Positions 8,198 to 16,496 of a stretch of DNA of 50,554 bases are shown here, one piece after another. Position 1 is the stretch's first letter. The number at the start of each line of letters is the position of its first letter. Below the pieces are notes generated by a model. It was given only the letters and a program-made list of their open reading frames with translations. It did not search any database and was not told the DNA's origin. Source of the DNA: JBAZYK01 sp964582265 (GTDB taxonomy: Bacteria > Patescibacteriota > Gracilibacteria > UBA1369); contig CAZOQT010000005.1 in the NCBI GenBank assembly GCA_964582265.1, forward strand, positions 1 through 50,554, given 5' to 3'. Position numbers and translations under genes: made by a program.

Positions 8198-8779
8198 ATG
8201 ACCGGTTTACTCGGAAAAAAATTAGGCATGACGAGAGTCATTCAAGACGACGGCCGCGTGATCCCAATGACAGTGATTAAGTGTGATCCAAATGTTATCA
8301 CTCAAATCAAAACTGTTGAAAAAGATGGATATCCGGCGATAGTCCTGGGTTTTGACGCGTTAAAAAAACCTACAAAGACACGTAAATTCTATTTTCAACG
8401 CGAATTCCGCATTAAGGGTGATGAAAATATGAATAAGGGTGACAAAATTACTGTTGAAATCTTTAAAGAAGGTGAAGACGTTGTAATTACAGGTGTATCA
8501 AAGGGTAAAGGTTTTCAGGGTGTAGTTAAAAGATTCCATATGGCTGGAGGTCCAGCATCTCATGGTTCTCACTTTCACCGCGAACCTGGTTCCGTAGGTG
8601 CACGTGCAAAACCAGGTAAAATCCTTCGTGGTAAGCATTTACCAGGTCACATGGGTCATGAAACTACTACTGTTCGCTCCTCTGTTGTTTACCTGGATCC
8701 TAAGAAAAACCTAATTGGTATTAAGGGTGCAGTTCCAGGAGCTGCAAATACCATGATCACTCTCCGCAAACTAGCGTAA
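8198..8779 (+). CDS. rplC: 50S ribosomal protein L3
   Basis: L3 (uL3), an early-assembling 23S rRNA-binding protein near the peptidyl-transferase centre. It is 193 residues, slightly shorter than the usual 205-215. It begins MTGLLGKKLGMTRV. The central loop GKGFQGVVKRFHMAGGPASHGS and GRKHLPGHMGHE-like segment (here GKHLPGHMGHETTTV) are intact. It is preceded by a structured leader. Confidence 0.98.
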   Translation: MTGLLGKKLGMTRVIQDDGRVIPMTVIKCDPNVITQIKTVEKDGYPAIVLGFDALKKPTKTRKFYFQREFRIKGDENMNKGDKITVEIFKEGEDVVITGVSKGKGFQGVVKRFHMAGGPASHGSHFHREPGSVGARAKPGKILRGKHLPGHMGHETTTVRSSVVYLDPKKNLIGIKGAVPGAANTMITLRKLA

Positions 8780-8790
8780 AACAATCATCA

Positions 8791-8810
8791 TTATTAATTA
8801 CTAATTGAAC
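8791..8810 (+). repeat. Heptad (ATTAYTA) spacer before rplD
   Basis: TTATTAATTACTAATTGAAC, two to three copies of a 7-nt unit, fills the gap directly before the GTG start of rplD. Confidence 0.7.
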
Positions 8811-8814
8811 TACG

Positions 8815-9525
8815 GTGGCAAATATCACTCTCTACAATCAGCAAGGTCAGAAAAAGGGCGAAGTACAAGTTTCAGATACAATCTTTGGTGCTAAATTCAA
8901 CCAAGATCTTATTCACCAAGCTTTAGTTCGTCAATTAGCGAATGCTCGTGTTTCTGTAATTACACACACTTTAACAAAATCAGAAGTAAGTGGTGGTGGC
9001 CGCAAACCATGGAGACAAAAAGGTACAGGCCGCGCTCGTCAAGGTTCTACCAGAAATCCACACTGGAAAGGTGGTGGAGTTGTATTCGGACCAAAGAACA
9101 ATCGCAACTACAAACAAATGATGCCAAAAAAACAAAGACGTTTGGCATTGTTTTCTGCTCTCTCCGCTAAAAACAACGATGGTAAAATCATCGCTCTTGA
9201 TGGCTTTGAATCTCAGGCAATCAAGACTAAAACTTTTGTGGAAATGCTTCACAAGTTGCCAATCGAAAAAGATGTACTCTTTTTGATTCCAGAAAAAAAT
9301 GATCTTATTGCAAAATCTTCAAGAAATCTTCCATTTGTAAAAACTATGTTGGTAAACTACCTTAATATTGCTGATTTACAGCGCTATGACAAGGTAGTCT
9401 TTTTAGAAACAGCCCTCCAGAAAATGGAAAAACTTTTCCTTTCTGGTGAAGAAAAATCAGAAAGCGAATCTGCAGAAACTCCTGTGAAGGCAAAAAAGGT
9501 TGTTAAGAAGGCTTCTAAAAAATAA
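8815..9525 (+). CDS. rplD: 50S ribosomal protein L4
   Basis: L4 (uL4), a 23S rRNA-binding protein of the exit tunnel and a translational repressor in E. coli. It is 236 residues from a GTG start, with no SD. The tunnel loop is clear: GGGRKPWRQKGTGRARQGS and then PHWKGGGVVFGP. The globular part continues to about residue 200, and then a low-complexity, Ser/Glu then Lys/Val-rich tail (about 30 residues) extends the protein beyond the usual 205-210. Confidence 0.97.
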   Translation: MANITLYNQQGQKKGEVQVSDTIFGAKFNQDLIHQALVRQLANARVSVITHTLTKSEVSGGGRKPWRQKGTGRARQGSTRNPHWKGGGVVFGPKNNRNYKQMMPKKQRRLALFSALSAKNNDGKIIALDGFESQAIKTKTFVEMLHKLPIEKDVLFLIPEKNDLIAKSSRNLPFVKTMLVNYLNIADLQRYDKVVFLETALQKMEKLFLSGEEKSESESAETPVKAKKVVKKASKK

Positions 9526-9553
9526 TTATTCCTAATACCTAATTCTAAAAAAA

Positions 9554-9856
9554 GTGAAAGCATTAAATACAATCATTAAGCCAGTAGTAACCGAAAAAAG
9601 CACCGCTCAAAGTGCAAAACATACTTATGCCTTTTGGGTTAGTCGCAAGGCTACCAAAATTGACGTTAAGAATTCTGTAAAAGAAATTTACGGCGCTGAT
9701 GTGGAAGCAGTTCGCATGATCAATACCGCTCCAAAAACTCGCCAGGTAAAAAGAATGATTGTTGATAAAAAGCCTCCAATGAAAAAAGCTCTTGTTACTC
9801 TTAAGGGAGGCAAAAAGCTCGACGTCACTAAGGTTGGAAAAGAAGCAAAGAAATAA
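9554..9856 (+). CDS. rplW: 50S ribosomal protein L23
   Basis: L23 (uL23), the exit-site protein that docks trigger factor and SRP. It is 100 residues from a GTG start. It opens with IIKPVVTEKST, the family hallmark, then YAFWVSRKATKIDVKNSVKEIYGADVEAVRMIN. The gap before it (CTAATAC, CTAATTC, A-run) has no SD. Confidence 0.96.
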   Translation: MKALNTIIKPVVTEKSTAQSAKHTYAFWVSRKATKIDVKNSVKEIYGADVEAVRMINTAPKTRQVKRMIVDKKPPMKKALVTLKGGKKLDVTKVGKEAKK

Positions 9857-9882
9857 GCCTCAGGCTAACATCAACTAAAAAC

Positions 9883-9910
9883 ATTACTAATAATTATTAA
9901 TATTAATTAC
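9883..9910 (+). repeat. Heptad-type AT spacer before rplB
   Basis: ATTACTA followed by ATTATTA-like units fills the last 28 bases before the rplB ATG. Confidence 0.6.
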
Positions 9911-9911
9911 A

Positions 9912-10751
9912 ATGGGGTTCAAAAAATTTAAAGCAACTACGCCGGGAAGAAGATTCATGAGTGTCTTAACTTTCGAAGAAATCACCAAGACACGTCCTGA
10001 AAAAAGTCTGCTCACAAGTTTCAAGAAAAACGCAGGCCGCAACAATCAGGGTAAGTTGACCATTCGTCATCAGGGTGGTGGTCACAAACAACTTTATCGC
10101 ATGATTGACTTCAAGCAAACCGACAAAATTGGTATTCCTGCTAAGGTTACAGCAGTTGAATACGACCCAAACCGTACAGCATTTATTATTTTGGCAACAT
10201 ACGCAGATGGTGAAAAAAGATATCATCTTGCACCAGATCAAATCAAAGTTGGTACTACCATTGTTACAAAAGAAAAAGCCGAAATTCGCACAGGGAACAG
10301 AATGGCTTTAAAGAATATTCCAGTTGGCTACGACATCCATAACATTGAACTTACTCCAGGTCGAGGCGGACAAATTGTTCGCTCTGCCGGATCAAAAGCT
10401 CACGTTGTTGGTATTGAAGGTGATCACGCTCAAATTCAACTTCCTTCAAACGAAGTTCGTTTAGTAGATAAAAACTGTTTCGCGACAATCGGTGGTGTTA
10501 GCAATATAGATCATGCCAATATCAAAATCGGTAAAGCAGGACGCAAACGCTGGATGGGTAAAAGACCAGAAGTTCGTGGTAAAGCCATGAATCCGATTGA
10601 CCATCCGCATGGTGGTGGTGAAGGTAATCAGCCAACAGGTCTTCCAGGTCCAAAAACTCCATGGGGTATGCCTGCACTTGGCTTCAAGACTCGCAAGCGT
10701 AAGTATTCAGATACTATGATTGTTAAGGATCGCCGTCGTGGAAAAGCCTAA
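9912..10751 (+). CDS. rplB: 50S ribosomal protein L2
   Basis: L2 (uL2), needed for subunit joining and peptidyl transferase. It is the normal 279 residues. Motifs include GRNNQGKLTIRHQGGGHKQ, the SH3-like core TPGRGGQIVRSAG, and the conserved C-terminal loop MNPIDHPHGGGEGNQP, with the His of the peptidyl-transferase region, then TPWG and a KDRRRG ending. Confidence 0.99.
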   Translation: MGFKKFKATTPGRRFMSVLTFEEITKTRPEKSLLTSFKKNAGRNNQGKLTIRHQGGGHKQLYRMIDFKQTDKIGIPAKVTAVEYDPNRTAFIILATYADGEKRYHLAPDQIKVGTTIVTKEKAEIRTGNRMALKNIPVGYDIHNIELTPGRGGQIVRSAGSKAHVVGIEGDHAQIQLPSNEVRLVDKNCFATIGGVSNIDHANIKIGKAGRKRWMGKRPEVRGKAMNPIDHPHGGGEGNQPTGLPGPKTPWGMPALGFKTRKRKYSDTMIVKDRRRGKA

Positions 10752-10766
10752 TCCCCTATTTAAAAC

Positions 10767-10796
10767 TACTAATTACTAATAATTAATTACTAATTA
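10767..10796 (+). repeat. Heptad spacer before rpsS
   Basis: Three to four ATTACTA/ATTAATT units end four bases before the rpsS ATG. Confidence 0.7.
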
Positions 10797-10799
10797 AAA

Positions 10800-11108
10800 A
10801 TGGCACGAAGTACAAAAAAAGGACCCTACATAGACGAAAAATTAATGAAGAAGATCCAAACCGCTAACTCAAGTGGTCAAAAGAAAATTATCAAGACTTG
10901 GGCGCGTGGATCTATGATTGCACCTGATTTCGTAGGGCACACTATAGCAGTTCACAACGGTAAACAGCATGTTCCAGTCTTCGTTACTGAAAACATGGTA
11001 GGGCACAGAATCGGTGAATTTGCTCCAACTCGTAAATTCAAAGGTCATGGTGGTAAGCTGGCTAAGGAATCAGCAGCTCCAGCAGCACCATCAGCTCCAA
11101 AAGCATAA
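10800..11108 (+). CDS. rpsS: 30S ribosomal protein S19
   Basis: S19 (uS19), a 30S head protein that contacts S13 and the A-site finger. The core is standard: KKGPYIDEKLM, WARGSMIAPDFVGHTIAVHNG and VGHRIGEFAPTRKFKGHG. A short Ala/Pro/Ser tail of about 17 residues brings it to 102 residues. No SD precedes the ATG. Confidence 0.98.
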   Translation: MARSTKKGPYIDEKLMKKIQTANSSGQKKIIKTWARGSMIAPDFVGHTIAVHNGKQHVPVFVTENMVGHRIGEFAPTRKFKGHGGKLAKESAAPAAPSAPKA

Positions 11109-11147
11109 TTTTATATACTAGATTCAAAATACCTAATTCCCTAAAAA

Positions 11148-11600
11148 ATGAAGTCAATAGCAAGGTCAATCCGCATCACTCCAAAGAAAATTAATCTGAT
11201 TGCAGATCTCGTACGCCGCAAGGATGTTACTGAGGCTATGCACATTTTAAAATTCACTCCAAAGAAAGCAGCTAAAATTTTAAACAAAGTTGTAAAAAGT
11301 GCTGTAGCAAATGCCGAAAATAATTTCAAGCAGGAACGTCCAAGTTTGTTTATTCAAGAAATCATTGTTACAGAAGCTCCAACCATGAAACGCAGTGTTC
11401 CTGTTTCTCGTGGTCGCGCTAACCCTATTTTAAAAAGAAATGCTCATATAACAGTATTCCTTGGTGTTAAGGGTGATGACACCGCAGCTTCCAAAGCTGA
11501 AGTTAAAGCCGCAGAAGAAAAGAAACCTGCTAAGGCTTCCAAAGCAACAGTTACCGTAAAAAAGGCACCAGCAAAAAAGAAGGTAGCTAAAGAAGAGTAA
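11148..11600 (+). CDS. rplV: 50S ribosomal protein L22 with Ala/Lys tail
   Basis: L22 (uL22), which lines the exit tunnel. Residues 1-108 are the family domain: ARSIRITPKKINLIADLVR, KAAKILNKVVKSAVANAENN, and the tunnel hairpin tip region VSRGRANPILKRNAHITVFL. Residues from about 113 form an Ala/Lys/Val-rich tail (KKPAKASKATVTVKKAPAKK) that makes it 150 residues rather than about 110. The tail probably binds rRNA non-specifically, which is an inference from composition. Confidence 0.97.
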   Translation: MKSIARSIRITPKKINLIADLVRRKDVTEAMHILKFTPKKAAKILNKVVKSAVANAENNFKQERPSLFIQEIIVTEAPTMKRSVPVSRGRANPILKRNAHITVFLGVKGDDTAASKAEVKAAEEKKPAKASKATVTVKKAPAKKKVAKEE

Positions 11601-11616
11601 AAGGCTTAGGCATCCA

Positions 11617-11650
11617 TAATTACTAACTACTATTATTAATTACTAATTAT
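11617..11650 (+). repeat. Heptad spacer before rpsC
   Basis: Units ATTACTA, ACTACTA, TTATTAA and TTACTAA fill the last 35 bases before the rpsC ATG. No SD is present. Confidence 0.7.
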
Positions 11651-11655
11651 ATCCC

Positions 11656-12306
11656 ATGGGTCAAAAAGTAAATCCAAACATTCTAAGAATCGGTGTAATT
11701 AAAAGCTGGGACTCAAAATGGTACGCTCCAAAGCGTAACTATTCCAAGCTTCTACACCAGGACCTAGAGATTCGCAAAATGATTGAGCAAAAACTAAACG
11801 ATGCAGCAATTTCTAAGATTGAAATTCAAAGAACTGCAAATAAAGTTCACGTTCATATTCATTCTGCAAAGCCAGGTGTAATTATTGGTCGCCAGGGAGC
11901 AGGAATCGATGGACTTAAAGATGAACTCCAAAAGAAATTTCATGAAGAATTTACTTTAAATATTAAAGAAATTCAAAAGCCAGCTTTAGATTCCAAACTT
12001 TTGGCTGACAGCATTAAGCAGCAAATTGAAAAAAGAGTTTCTTATCGCCGTGCTGCCAAGATGGCTATTGATAAAGCTCTCGAAACAGGAGCGCTTGGAG
12101 CAAAAATCTTCCTTTCCGGACGTCTAAACGGCGTTGAAATTGCTCGTAGCGAATTCTTCTCCAACGGAAAAATTCCTCTTCATACATTAAGAGCTGATAT
12201 TGATTACTGCTGTGAGCACGCTAAAACAACTTATGGCACAATCGGAATCAAGGTGTGGATTTATAAAGGGGACGTCTTCAAGAAGAAAGAAGTTTATAGC
12301 CAATAA
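11656..12306 (+). CDS. rpsC: 30S ribosomal protein S3
   Basis: S3 (uS3), which lines the mRNA entry tunnel. It is 216 residues. It opens MGQKVNPNILRIGVIKSWDSKWYA. The KH domain has VIIGRQGAGIDGL (GxxG loop) and the C-terminal domain has RRAAKMAIDKALETGALGAKI, LNGVEIARSE and PLHTLRADIDY. All are standard. A promoter-like site follows directly after the stop. Confidence 0.98.
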   Translation: MGQKVNPNILRIGVIKSWDSKWYAPKRNYSKLLHQDLEIRKMIEQKLNDAAISKIEIQRTANKVHVHIHSAKPGVIIGRQGAGIDGLKDELQKKFHEEFTLNIKEIQKPALDSKLLADSIKQQIEKRVSYRRAAKMAIDKALETGALGAKIFLSGRLNGVEIARSEFFSNGKIPLHTLRADIDYCCEHAKTTYGTIGIKVWIYKGDVFKKKEVYSQ

Positions 12307-12308
12307 GC

Positions 12309-12336
12309 TTGATTTATAAGGCAAAAACAGTATAAT
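12309..12336 (+). promoter_or_regulatory. Internal promoter before rplP
   Basis: TTGATT, a 16-base spacer and TATAAT begin just after the rpsC stop, 84 bases before rplP. This would give extra transcription of the downstream half of the cluster. Confidence 0.5.
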
Positions 12337-12382
12337 CTTCGCGCACTTAAGAAACGAATACCGCATAGCAAGAACACAAAAT

Positions 12383-12419
12383 ATACTAAATACTTCATAC
12401 TAGATACTAAATACTAACT
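12383..12419 (+). repeat. Five heptads ATACTAA-type before rplP
   Basis: Five exact-register 7-nt units (ATACTAA, ATACTTC, ATACTAG, ATACTAA, ATACTAA) end two bases before the rplP ATG. This is the cleanest tandem run of the heptad family and differs in sequence from the ATTACTA/ATTATTA version elsewhere. Confidence 0.8.
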
Positions 12420-12836
12420 ATGTTCGGACCAAGAAAAGTAAAATACAGGAAATCACATCGCTTACGAAATAGCACCAATGGTGTAGCAACTGTTGGCACC
12501 AGAACAGCTTTCGGCGCTTTCGGACTTAAAACTATGGAAGGTGGAGAAATCTCTGGACGCCAAATAGAAGCTGCTCGTCGCGCTATGAGTCGCTACGTAA
12601 AACGTGGCGGAAAAATCTGGATTCGCATTTTCCCACACAAACCAGTGACTCAAAAAGCTGCTGAAGTTCCAATGGGAAGCGGAAAAGGAAGCGTTGAAAA
12701 ATACGTAGCAGCTATCAAGGCAGGAACAGTTTTATTCGAAATGGATGGCGTAGATGAAGCATCAGCACGTGAAGCAATGCGTCTCGCTTCTCAAAAATTG
12801 TCACTCAAATGCAGATTTGTTACTTCTAAAATTTAA
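12420..12836 (+). CDS. rplP: 50S ribosomal protein L16
   Basis: L16 (uL16), which helps position A-site tRNA. It is 138 residues, normal. KVKYRKSHRLR, the FGAFGLK loop, RQIEAARRAMSRYVKRGGKIWIRIFP and the PMGSGKGSVEKYVAAIKAGTVLFE segment are all present. Confidence 0.98.
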   Translation: MFGPRKVKYRKSHRLRNSTNGVATVGTRTAFGAFGLKTMEGGEISGRQIEAARRAMSRYVKRGGKIWIRIFPHKPVTQKAAEVPMGSGKGSVEKYVAAIKAGTVLFEMDGVDEASAREAMRLASQKLSLKCRFVTSKI

Positions 12837-12839
12837 ATC

Positions 12840-13040
12840 ATGTTATCACTACAAGAAATTAGACAATTACAGGAGGCTCAATGGCAAGAAGAGCTTACTC
12901 AGGCTAGAAAAGATCTTCTTAAGATTAAATTCAATCTTAAGAGCGGTCATGCAAAAGAATCAAATAAAGTTAGACTCCTTAAAAAGTACATTGCTCGTTT
13001 GCAAACAGTACGCAAAGAGACAAGCGTTAGCAAAAAATAA
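12840..13040 (+). CDS. rpmC: 50S ribosomal protein L29
   Basis: L29 (uL29), a short helical-hairpin protein beside L23 at the exit site. It is 66 residues. It starts 3 bases after rplP. The two helices are SLQEIRQLQEAQWQEELTQA and SNKVRLLKKYIARLQTVRKE. The normal S17 neighbour follows. Confidence 0.93.
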   Translation: MLSLQEIRQLQEAQWQEELTQARKDLLKIKFNLKSGHAKESNKVRLLKKYIARLQTVRKETSVSKK

Positions 13041-13076
13041 TAACTTTACTTATAAATCATAAATCCCAACCATCAC

Positions 13077-13322
13077 ATGAGAACTAAAAAAGGTATTATC
13101 ACTAGCGATAAAATGGATAAAACCCGTGTAATTACGGTTCATTCCTATAAAACTCATCCTAAATATAAGAAGAGATATCGTGTTTCCAAGAAATACTACG
13201 CTCATGATGAAAACAACACTACTAAGGTTGGTGATGAAATAACTATTTATGAAACAAGACCTTTGAGCAAATTAAAACGCTGGACAGTAGAAGCTCCAAA
13301 GGCAGAAACAACCAAGAAATAA
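13077..13322 (+). CDS. rpsQ: 30S ribosomal protein S17
   Basis: S17 (uS17), an OB-fold primary 16S binder. It is 81 residues. KKGIITSDKMDKTRVITV, the HPKYKKRYRVSKKYYAHDE segment and GDEITIYETRPLSKLKRW match the family signature. Confidence 0.97.
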   Translation: MRTKKGIITSDKMDKTRVITVHSYKTHPKYKKRYRVSKKYYAHDENNTTKVGDEITIYETRPLSKLKRWTVEAPKAETTKK

Positions 13323-13361
13323 TCTTAACTTAAGCCCACTCGGGAAATTACCTAAACATAT

Positions 13362-13730
13362 ATGATCCAATTAAGAAGCATGATACAAGTAGCTGATAAC
13401 ACCGGAGCAAAACTTGCTCAGTGTATCAAAGTTATGGGAAGCACCGGCCGCCGCTATGCAGGTCTTGGTGACATAGTTGTGGTAACAGTAAAGGTTGCTG
13501 CTCCACGTGGCACAGTAAAAGAACACGCGGTTGAACGTGGTGTTGTAGTACGCTGCAGAAAAGAAACAAAGCGCAAAGACGGAAGTTATATCCGCTTTGA
13601 TGAAAATGCTATTGTCATTATCAATAAAGAAAATGAACCAAAAGGAACCCGTGTTTTTGGACCAATCGGTCGTGAATTACGTGAAAAAGGTTTTCAAAAA
13701 ATTATCAGTCAGGCTCCAGAAGTACTATAG
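13362..13730 (+). CDS. rplN: 50S ribosomal protein L14
   Basis: L14 (uL14), at the subunit interface and the binding site of RsfS. It is 122 residues, the standard length. It reads MIQLRSMIQVADNTGAKLAQCIKV, then GDIVVVTVK and FDENAIVIIN..GTRVFGPIGRELRE. No SD precedes the ATG. Confidence 0.99.
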   Translation: MIQLRSMIQVADNTGAKLAQCIKVMGSTGRRYAGLGDIVVVTVKVAAPRGTVKEHAVERGVVVRCRKETKRKDGSYIRFDENAIVIINKENEPKGTRVFGPIGRELREKGFQKIISQAPEVL

Positions 13731-13771
13731 CAAGCGATATCACCTTAAAAATTATTACTCAAAACCCCAAT

Positions 13772-14140
13772 ATGAAAGTTAAAGTTAACGACAAAGTGCT
13801 GGTTATAAGCGGAAAAGACAAAGGTAAGCAAAGCCGCGTTACACGCGTAATGGTTAAGAACCAAAAGCTTATCGTGGAAAAAGTAAACATGAAGACTAAG
13901 CATGTTAAAAAATCCAGCCAGAAAGCCGGTGAAAAAATTACTTTCGAAGGACCGATTGACGCATCTAATGTAGTGATCATTTGTCCAAATTGCACTAAAC
14001 CAACTCGAGCCGGATACAAACTGCTCGATAACGGCAAAAAAGAACGTATTTGCAAAAAATGTAATCAGTCTTTGGATGGTGCAGCTGCAGAGACAGGGAC
14101 TAAGACTAAAAAGAGCACCAAGAAAATCAAAGCGCTCTAA
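13772..14140 (+). CDS. rplX: 50S ribosomal protein L24
   Basis: L24 (uL24), an assembly-initiating 23S binder with a KOW motif. It is 122 residues. KVNDKVLVISGKDKGKQSRV is the KOW segment. The C-terminal part has an intact zinc-ribbon pair, CPNC and CKKC, with the typical CTKPTRAGYKLLDNGKKERI between them. A Lys-rich tail follows. Confidence 0.97.
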   Translation: MKVKVNDKVLVISGKDKGKQSRVTRVMVKNQKLIVEKVNMKTKHVKKSSQKAGEKITFEGPIDASNVVIICPNCTKPTRAGYKLLDNGKKERICKKCNQSLDGAAAETGTKTKKSTKKIKAL

Positions 14141-14155
14141 GCTGAATCTCAAAAA

Positions 14156-14178
14156 TACTAATTATTAATTACTAATTG
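14156..14178 (+). repeat. Heptad spacer before rplE
   Basis: ATTATTA and ATTACTA units end nine bases before the GTG start of rplE. Confidence 0.7.
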
Positions 14179-14186
14179 AAACTAAA

Positions 14187-14753
14187 GTGGCTACACAATT
14201 AACTCTCAAAGAAAATTTTTACAAAAACATCCTTCCTCAGCTTCAAAAGGAACTGAAGATTAAAAATTTTATGGCAGTTCCACGAGTTACCAAAGTTAAG
14301 CTCAATGTGGGAATTGGTAAAATTACAGAGGGCGGAAAAGATTATTCTCACATCGTTGATAATCTTGCTGCAATTACAGGCCAAAAGCCAATTGTTTCCA
14401 AAGCTCGTAAAGCTATTTCCAACTTTAAGTTAAAACAGAATCAACCAGTTGGAGTAAGTGTAACACTCCGCGGCAACAGAATGTATGACTTTTTAAATAA
14501 ACTAGTAAACGTAACTTTTCCTCGTGTTCGCGATTTCCGTGGAATTTCTCCAAAAAGTTTTGATGGCCGTGGCAACTATTCAGTAGCTATTAAAGAACAC
14601 ACTGTATTCCCAGAAATTAACGCTGACGATATTGCTAAGTTACATGGACTTGAAATTACAGTTGTTACAACTGCAAAGTCTAACGAGCATGGCCTTAAAC
14701 TATTAAAGGCACTTGGATTCCCTTTCCAGGAAAGAAAATCTAAGCAATCATAA
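14187..14753 (+). CDS. rplE: 50S ribosomal protein L5
   Basis: L5 (uL5), a 5S rRNA-binding protein of the central protuberance. It is 188 residues from a GTG start. LKENFYKNILPQLQKELKIKN, VPRVTKVKLNVGIG, ITGQKPIVSKARKAISNFKL and the FPRVRDFRGISPKSFDGRGN signature are all present. Confidence 0.98.
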   Translation: MATQLTLKENFYKNILPQLQKELKIKNFMAVPRVTKVKLNVGIGKITEGGKDYSHIVDNLAAITGQKPIVSKARKAISNFKLKQNQPVGVSVTLRGNRMYDFLNKLVNVTFPRVRDFRGISPKSFDGRGNYSVAIKEHTVFPEINADDIAKLHGLEITVVTTAKSNEHGLKLLKALGFPFQERKSKQS

Positions 14754-14758
14754 AAAGA

Positions 14759-14785
14759 TAATTACTAATTATTCATTACTAATTA
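14759..14785 (+). repeat. Heptad spacer before rpsN
   Basis: ATTACTA, ATTATTC and ATTACTA units end a few bases before the rpsN ATG. Confidence 0.7.
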
Positions 14786-14791
14786 AAGAAG

Positions 14792-15016
14792 ATGGCAAGA
14801 AAAGCTCTTAAAGTAAAAACGGAACGTAACAAGCAAGAATTACTCAAATCTCTTGCGGATGGCAAAAAGCCAAAGTTCGCAACCAAGGTATACAACCGTT
14901 GCAAGCTTTGCGGGCGCAAAGGCGGATATATGAGAAAGTTTGAAATGTGCCGCATTTGCTTTAGAGAAAAAGCCGCAAATGGCCTAATCATGGGCGTGAA
15001 AAAATCATCCTGGTAA
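14792..15016 (+). CDS. rpsN: 30S ribosomal protein S14 (zinc type)
   Basis: S14 (uS14) of the zinc-binding C+ type. It is 74 residues. CKLC at about 37-40 and CRIC at about 53-56 form the ribbon, framed by YNRCKLCGRKGGYMRKFEMC. The ending is GVKKSSW, as in the family. It is a few residues longer at the N-terminus than the usual 61-residue form. Confidence 0.97.
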   Translation: MARKALKVKTERNKQELLKSLADGKKPKFATKVYNRCKLCGRKGGYMRKFEMCRICFREKAANGLIMGVKKSSW

Positions 15017-15063
15017 AAAACAATCTACACAATTAACTATCAATAACTCCTAAGTATTAAAAC

Positions 15064-15450
15064 ATGTTGACCACCGATCCAATCGCAGATCTCTTAACTC
15101 GCATTAGAAACGCCACTATGGCTCGCAAAGATTTTGTAACTGTTCCATTTTCAAATCTAAAAATGGCAGTACTAAAGGTTTTGCTTTCTAAAGGCTTTGT
15201 TAAAGAAGCAGAAGTAGAAACAAATGGCTCATTCCAGGAAATAAAAATCACTTTAAATCCTGAAAAAGGTAAATTCCACCTTAAGAAGATCAGTACCCCA
15301 GGACAAAGAATTTACATTAGCACTTCTTCTATCAAAAAAATAAATGGAGGCCTTGGTGTTTCTGTTCTTTCTACTTCAAAAGGCGTAATGAGTGGAGAAG
15401 AAGCAAAAAAACAAAATCTCGGTGGAGAATTAATTTGCGAAGTATACTAA
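15064..15450 (+). CDS. rpsH: 30S ribosomal protein S8
   Basis: S8 (uS8), a central-domain 16S binder that represses the spc operon in E. coli. It is 128 residues. TTDPIADLLTRIRNATMARK and the C-terminal signature ISTSSIKKINGGLGVSVLST with GGELICEVY are standard. Confidence 0.98.
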   Translation: MLTTDPIADLLTRIRNATMARKDFVTVPFSNLKMAVLKVLLSKGFVKEAEVETNGSFQEIKITLNPEKGKFHLKKISTPGQRIYISTSSIKKINGGLGVSVLSTSKGVMSGEEAKKQNLGGELICEVY

Positions 15451-15455
15451 TCGCC

Positions 15456-15480
15456 ATTACTAATTATTAATTACTAATTG
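15456..15480 (+). repeat. Heptad spacer before rplF
   Basis: ATTACTA, ATTATTA, ATTACTA and ATTG sit in exact 7-nt register, eight bases before the rplF start. Confidence 0.75.
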
Positions 15481-15487
15481 AACCAAA

Positions 15488-16042
15488 ATGTCTCGAATCG
15501 GTAAACAACCAGTCACTATCCCAGCAGGTGTAACTGTTGAACAACGCACGGGAAACATAATTTTCGTTAAAGGACCAAAAGGTGAATTAACTCTTCCTTT
15601 ACACGAAAGAGTTAAAGTAGAAATTGCTGATGGCAAAGTTACTGTAATCCGCACTTCAGAAGAAAAAATCGACAAAAGCCTTCACGGTTTAAGCCGCACA
15701 CTTATTTCTAACATGGTTGAAGGAGTTACAAAAGGCTTCACCAAACAATTAGAAATTCAAGGAGTAGGTTATCGTGCAGCTATGCAAGGTAGTAAATTGG
15801 TTCTTTCTCTTGGTTATTCTCACCCAGTGGAATTTGTTCCTCCAAAGGGAATTACCATAACAATCGACCCAGAAAAGAAAAATATTTTAACCATCACCGG
15901 ATGCAATAAACAAGTTATTGGTGAAGTAGCAGCAAAAATCCGCAGCTATCGTAAACCTGAACCTTATAAGGGCAAAGGTATCCGTTATGTTGGTGAATAT
16001 GTTGCTCGTAAAGCCGGTAAAGCTGCATCAAAGGAGAAGTAA
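15488..16042 (+). CDS. rplF: 50S ribosomal protein L6
   Basis: L6 (uL6), near the factor-binding site. It is 184 residues with two tandem alpha/beta domains. MSRIGKQPVTIPAGVTV, VKGPKGELTLPL, the GVGYRAAMQGSKLVLSLGYSHPV middle and IRSYRKPEPYKGKGIRY signature are all present. Confidence 0.98.
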   Translation: MSRIGKQPVTIPAGVTVEQRTGNIIFVKGPKGELTLPLHERVKVEIADGKVTVIRTSEEKIDKSLHGLSRTLISNMVEGVTKGFTKQLEIQGVGYRAAMQGSKLVLSLGYSHPVEFVPPKGITITIDPEKKNILTITGCNKQVIGEVAAKIRSYRKPEPYKGKGIRYVGEYVARKAGKAASKEK

Positions 16043-16095
16043 AATAGATAGCATTAAGAAAAATCACTTACATTTACAAGAATCTTAAAGTCATT

Positions 16096-16446
16096 ATGAA
16101 AACATCACCAAAAATCACAGCTCGTGCAAATCGTCACAATCGCATTCGTGCCAAGGTTTCCGGTACTGCAGAAAAACCACGTCTTGTAATTTTCCGCAGT
16201 CTAGATAACCACTACGCTCAATTGATTGATGATGTTACAGGAAAAACTCTAATTTCTGCTTCTGACCTTAAATCTAAATCTAAGGACAAGAAAGCTGATC
16301 GCGCTAAACAAGTAGGTTTAGAAGTAGCAAAACTCGCGTTAGAGAAAAAGATCAATACATGCGTTTTTGATCGTAACGGTTACAAATACCACGGTCGCGT
16401 TAAAGCTATTGCTGAAGGCGCACGTGAAGGTGGCTTACAATTTTAA
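16096..16446 (+). CDS. rplR: 50S ribosomal protein L18
   Basis: L18 (uL18), a 5S rRNA binder. It is 116 residues. RIRAKVSGTAEKPRLVIFRS, YAQLIDD and the ending FDRNGYKYHGRVKAIAEGAR are typical. Confidence 0.97.
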   Translation: MKTSPKITARANRHNRIRAKVSGTAEKPRLVIFRSLDNHYAQLIDDVTGKTLISASDLKSKSKDKKADRAKQVGLEVAKLALEKKINTCVFDRNGYKYHGRVKAIAEGAREGGLQF

Positions 16447-16460
16447 GCCGATAAAAAAGT

Positions 16461-16489
16461 CTAATTACTAATTATTAATTACTAATTGA
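16461..16489 (+). repeat. Heptad spacer before rpsE
   Basis: ATTACTA, ATTATTA, ATTACTA and ATTG sit in exact 7-nt register, eight bases before the rpsE ATG. Confidence 0.75.
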
Positions 16490-16496
16490 TAAGAAA

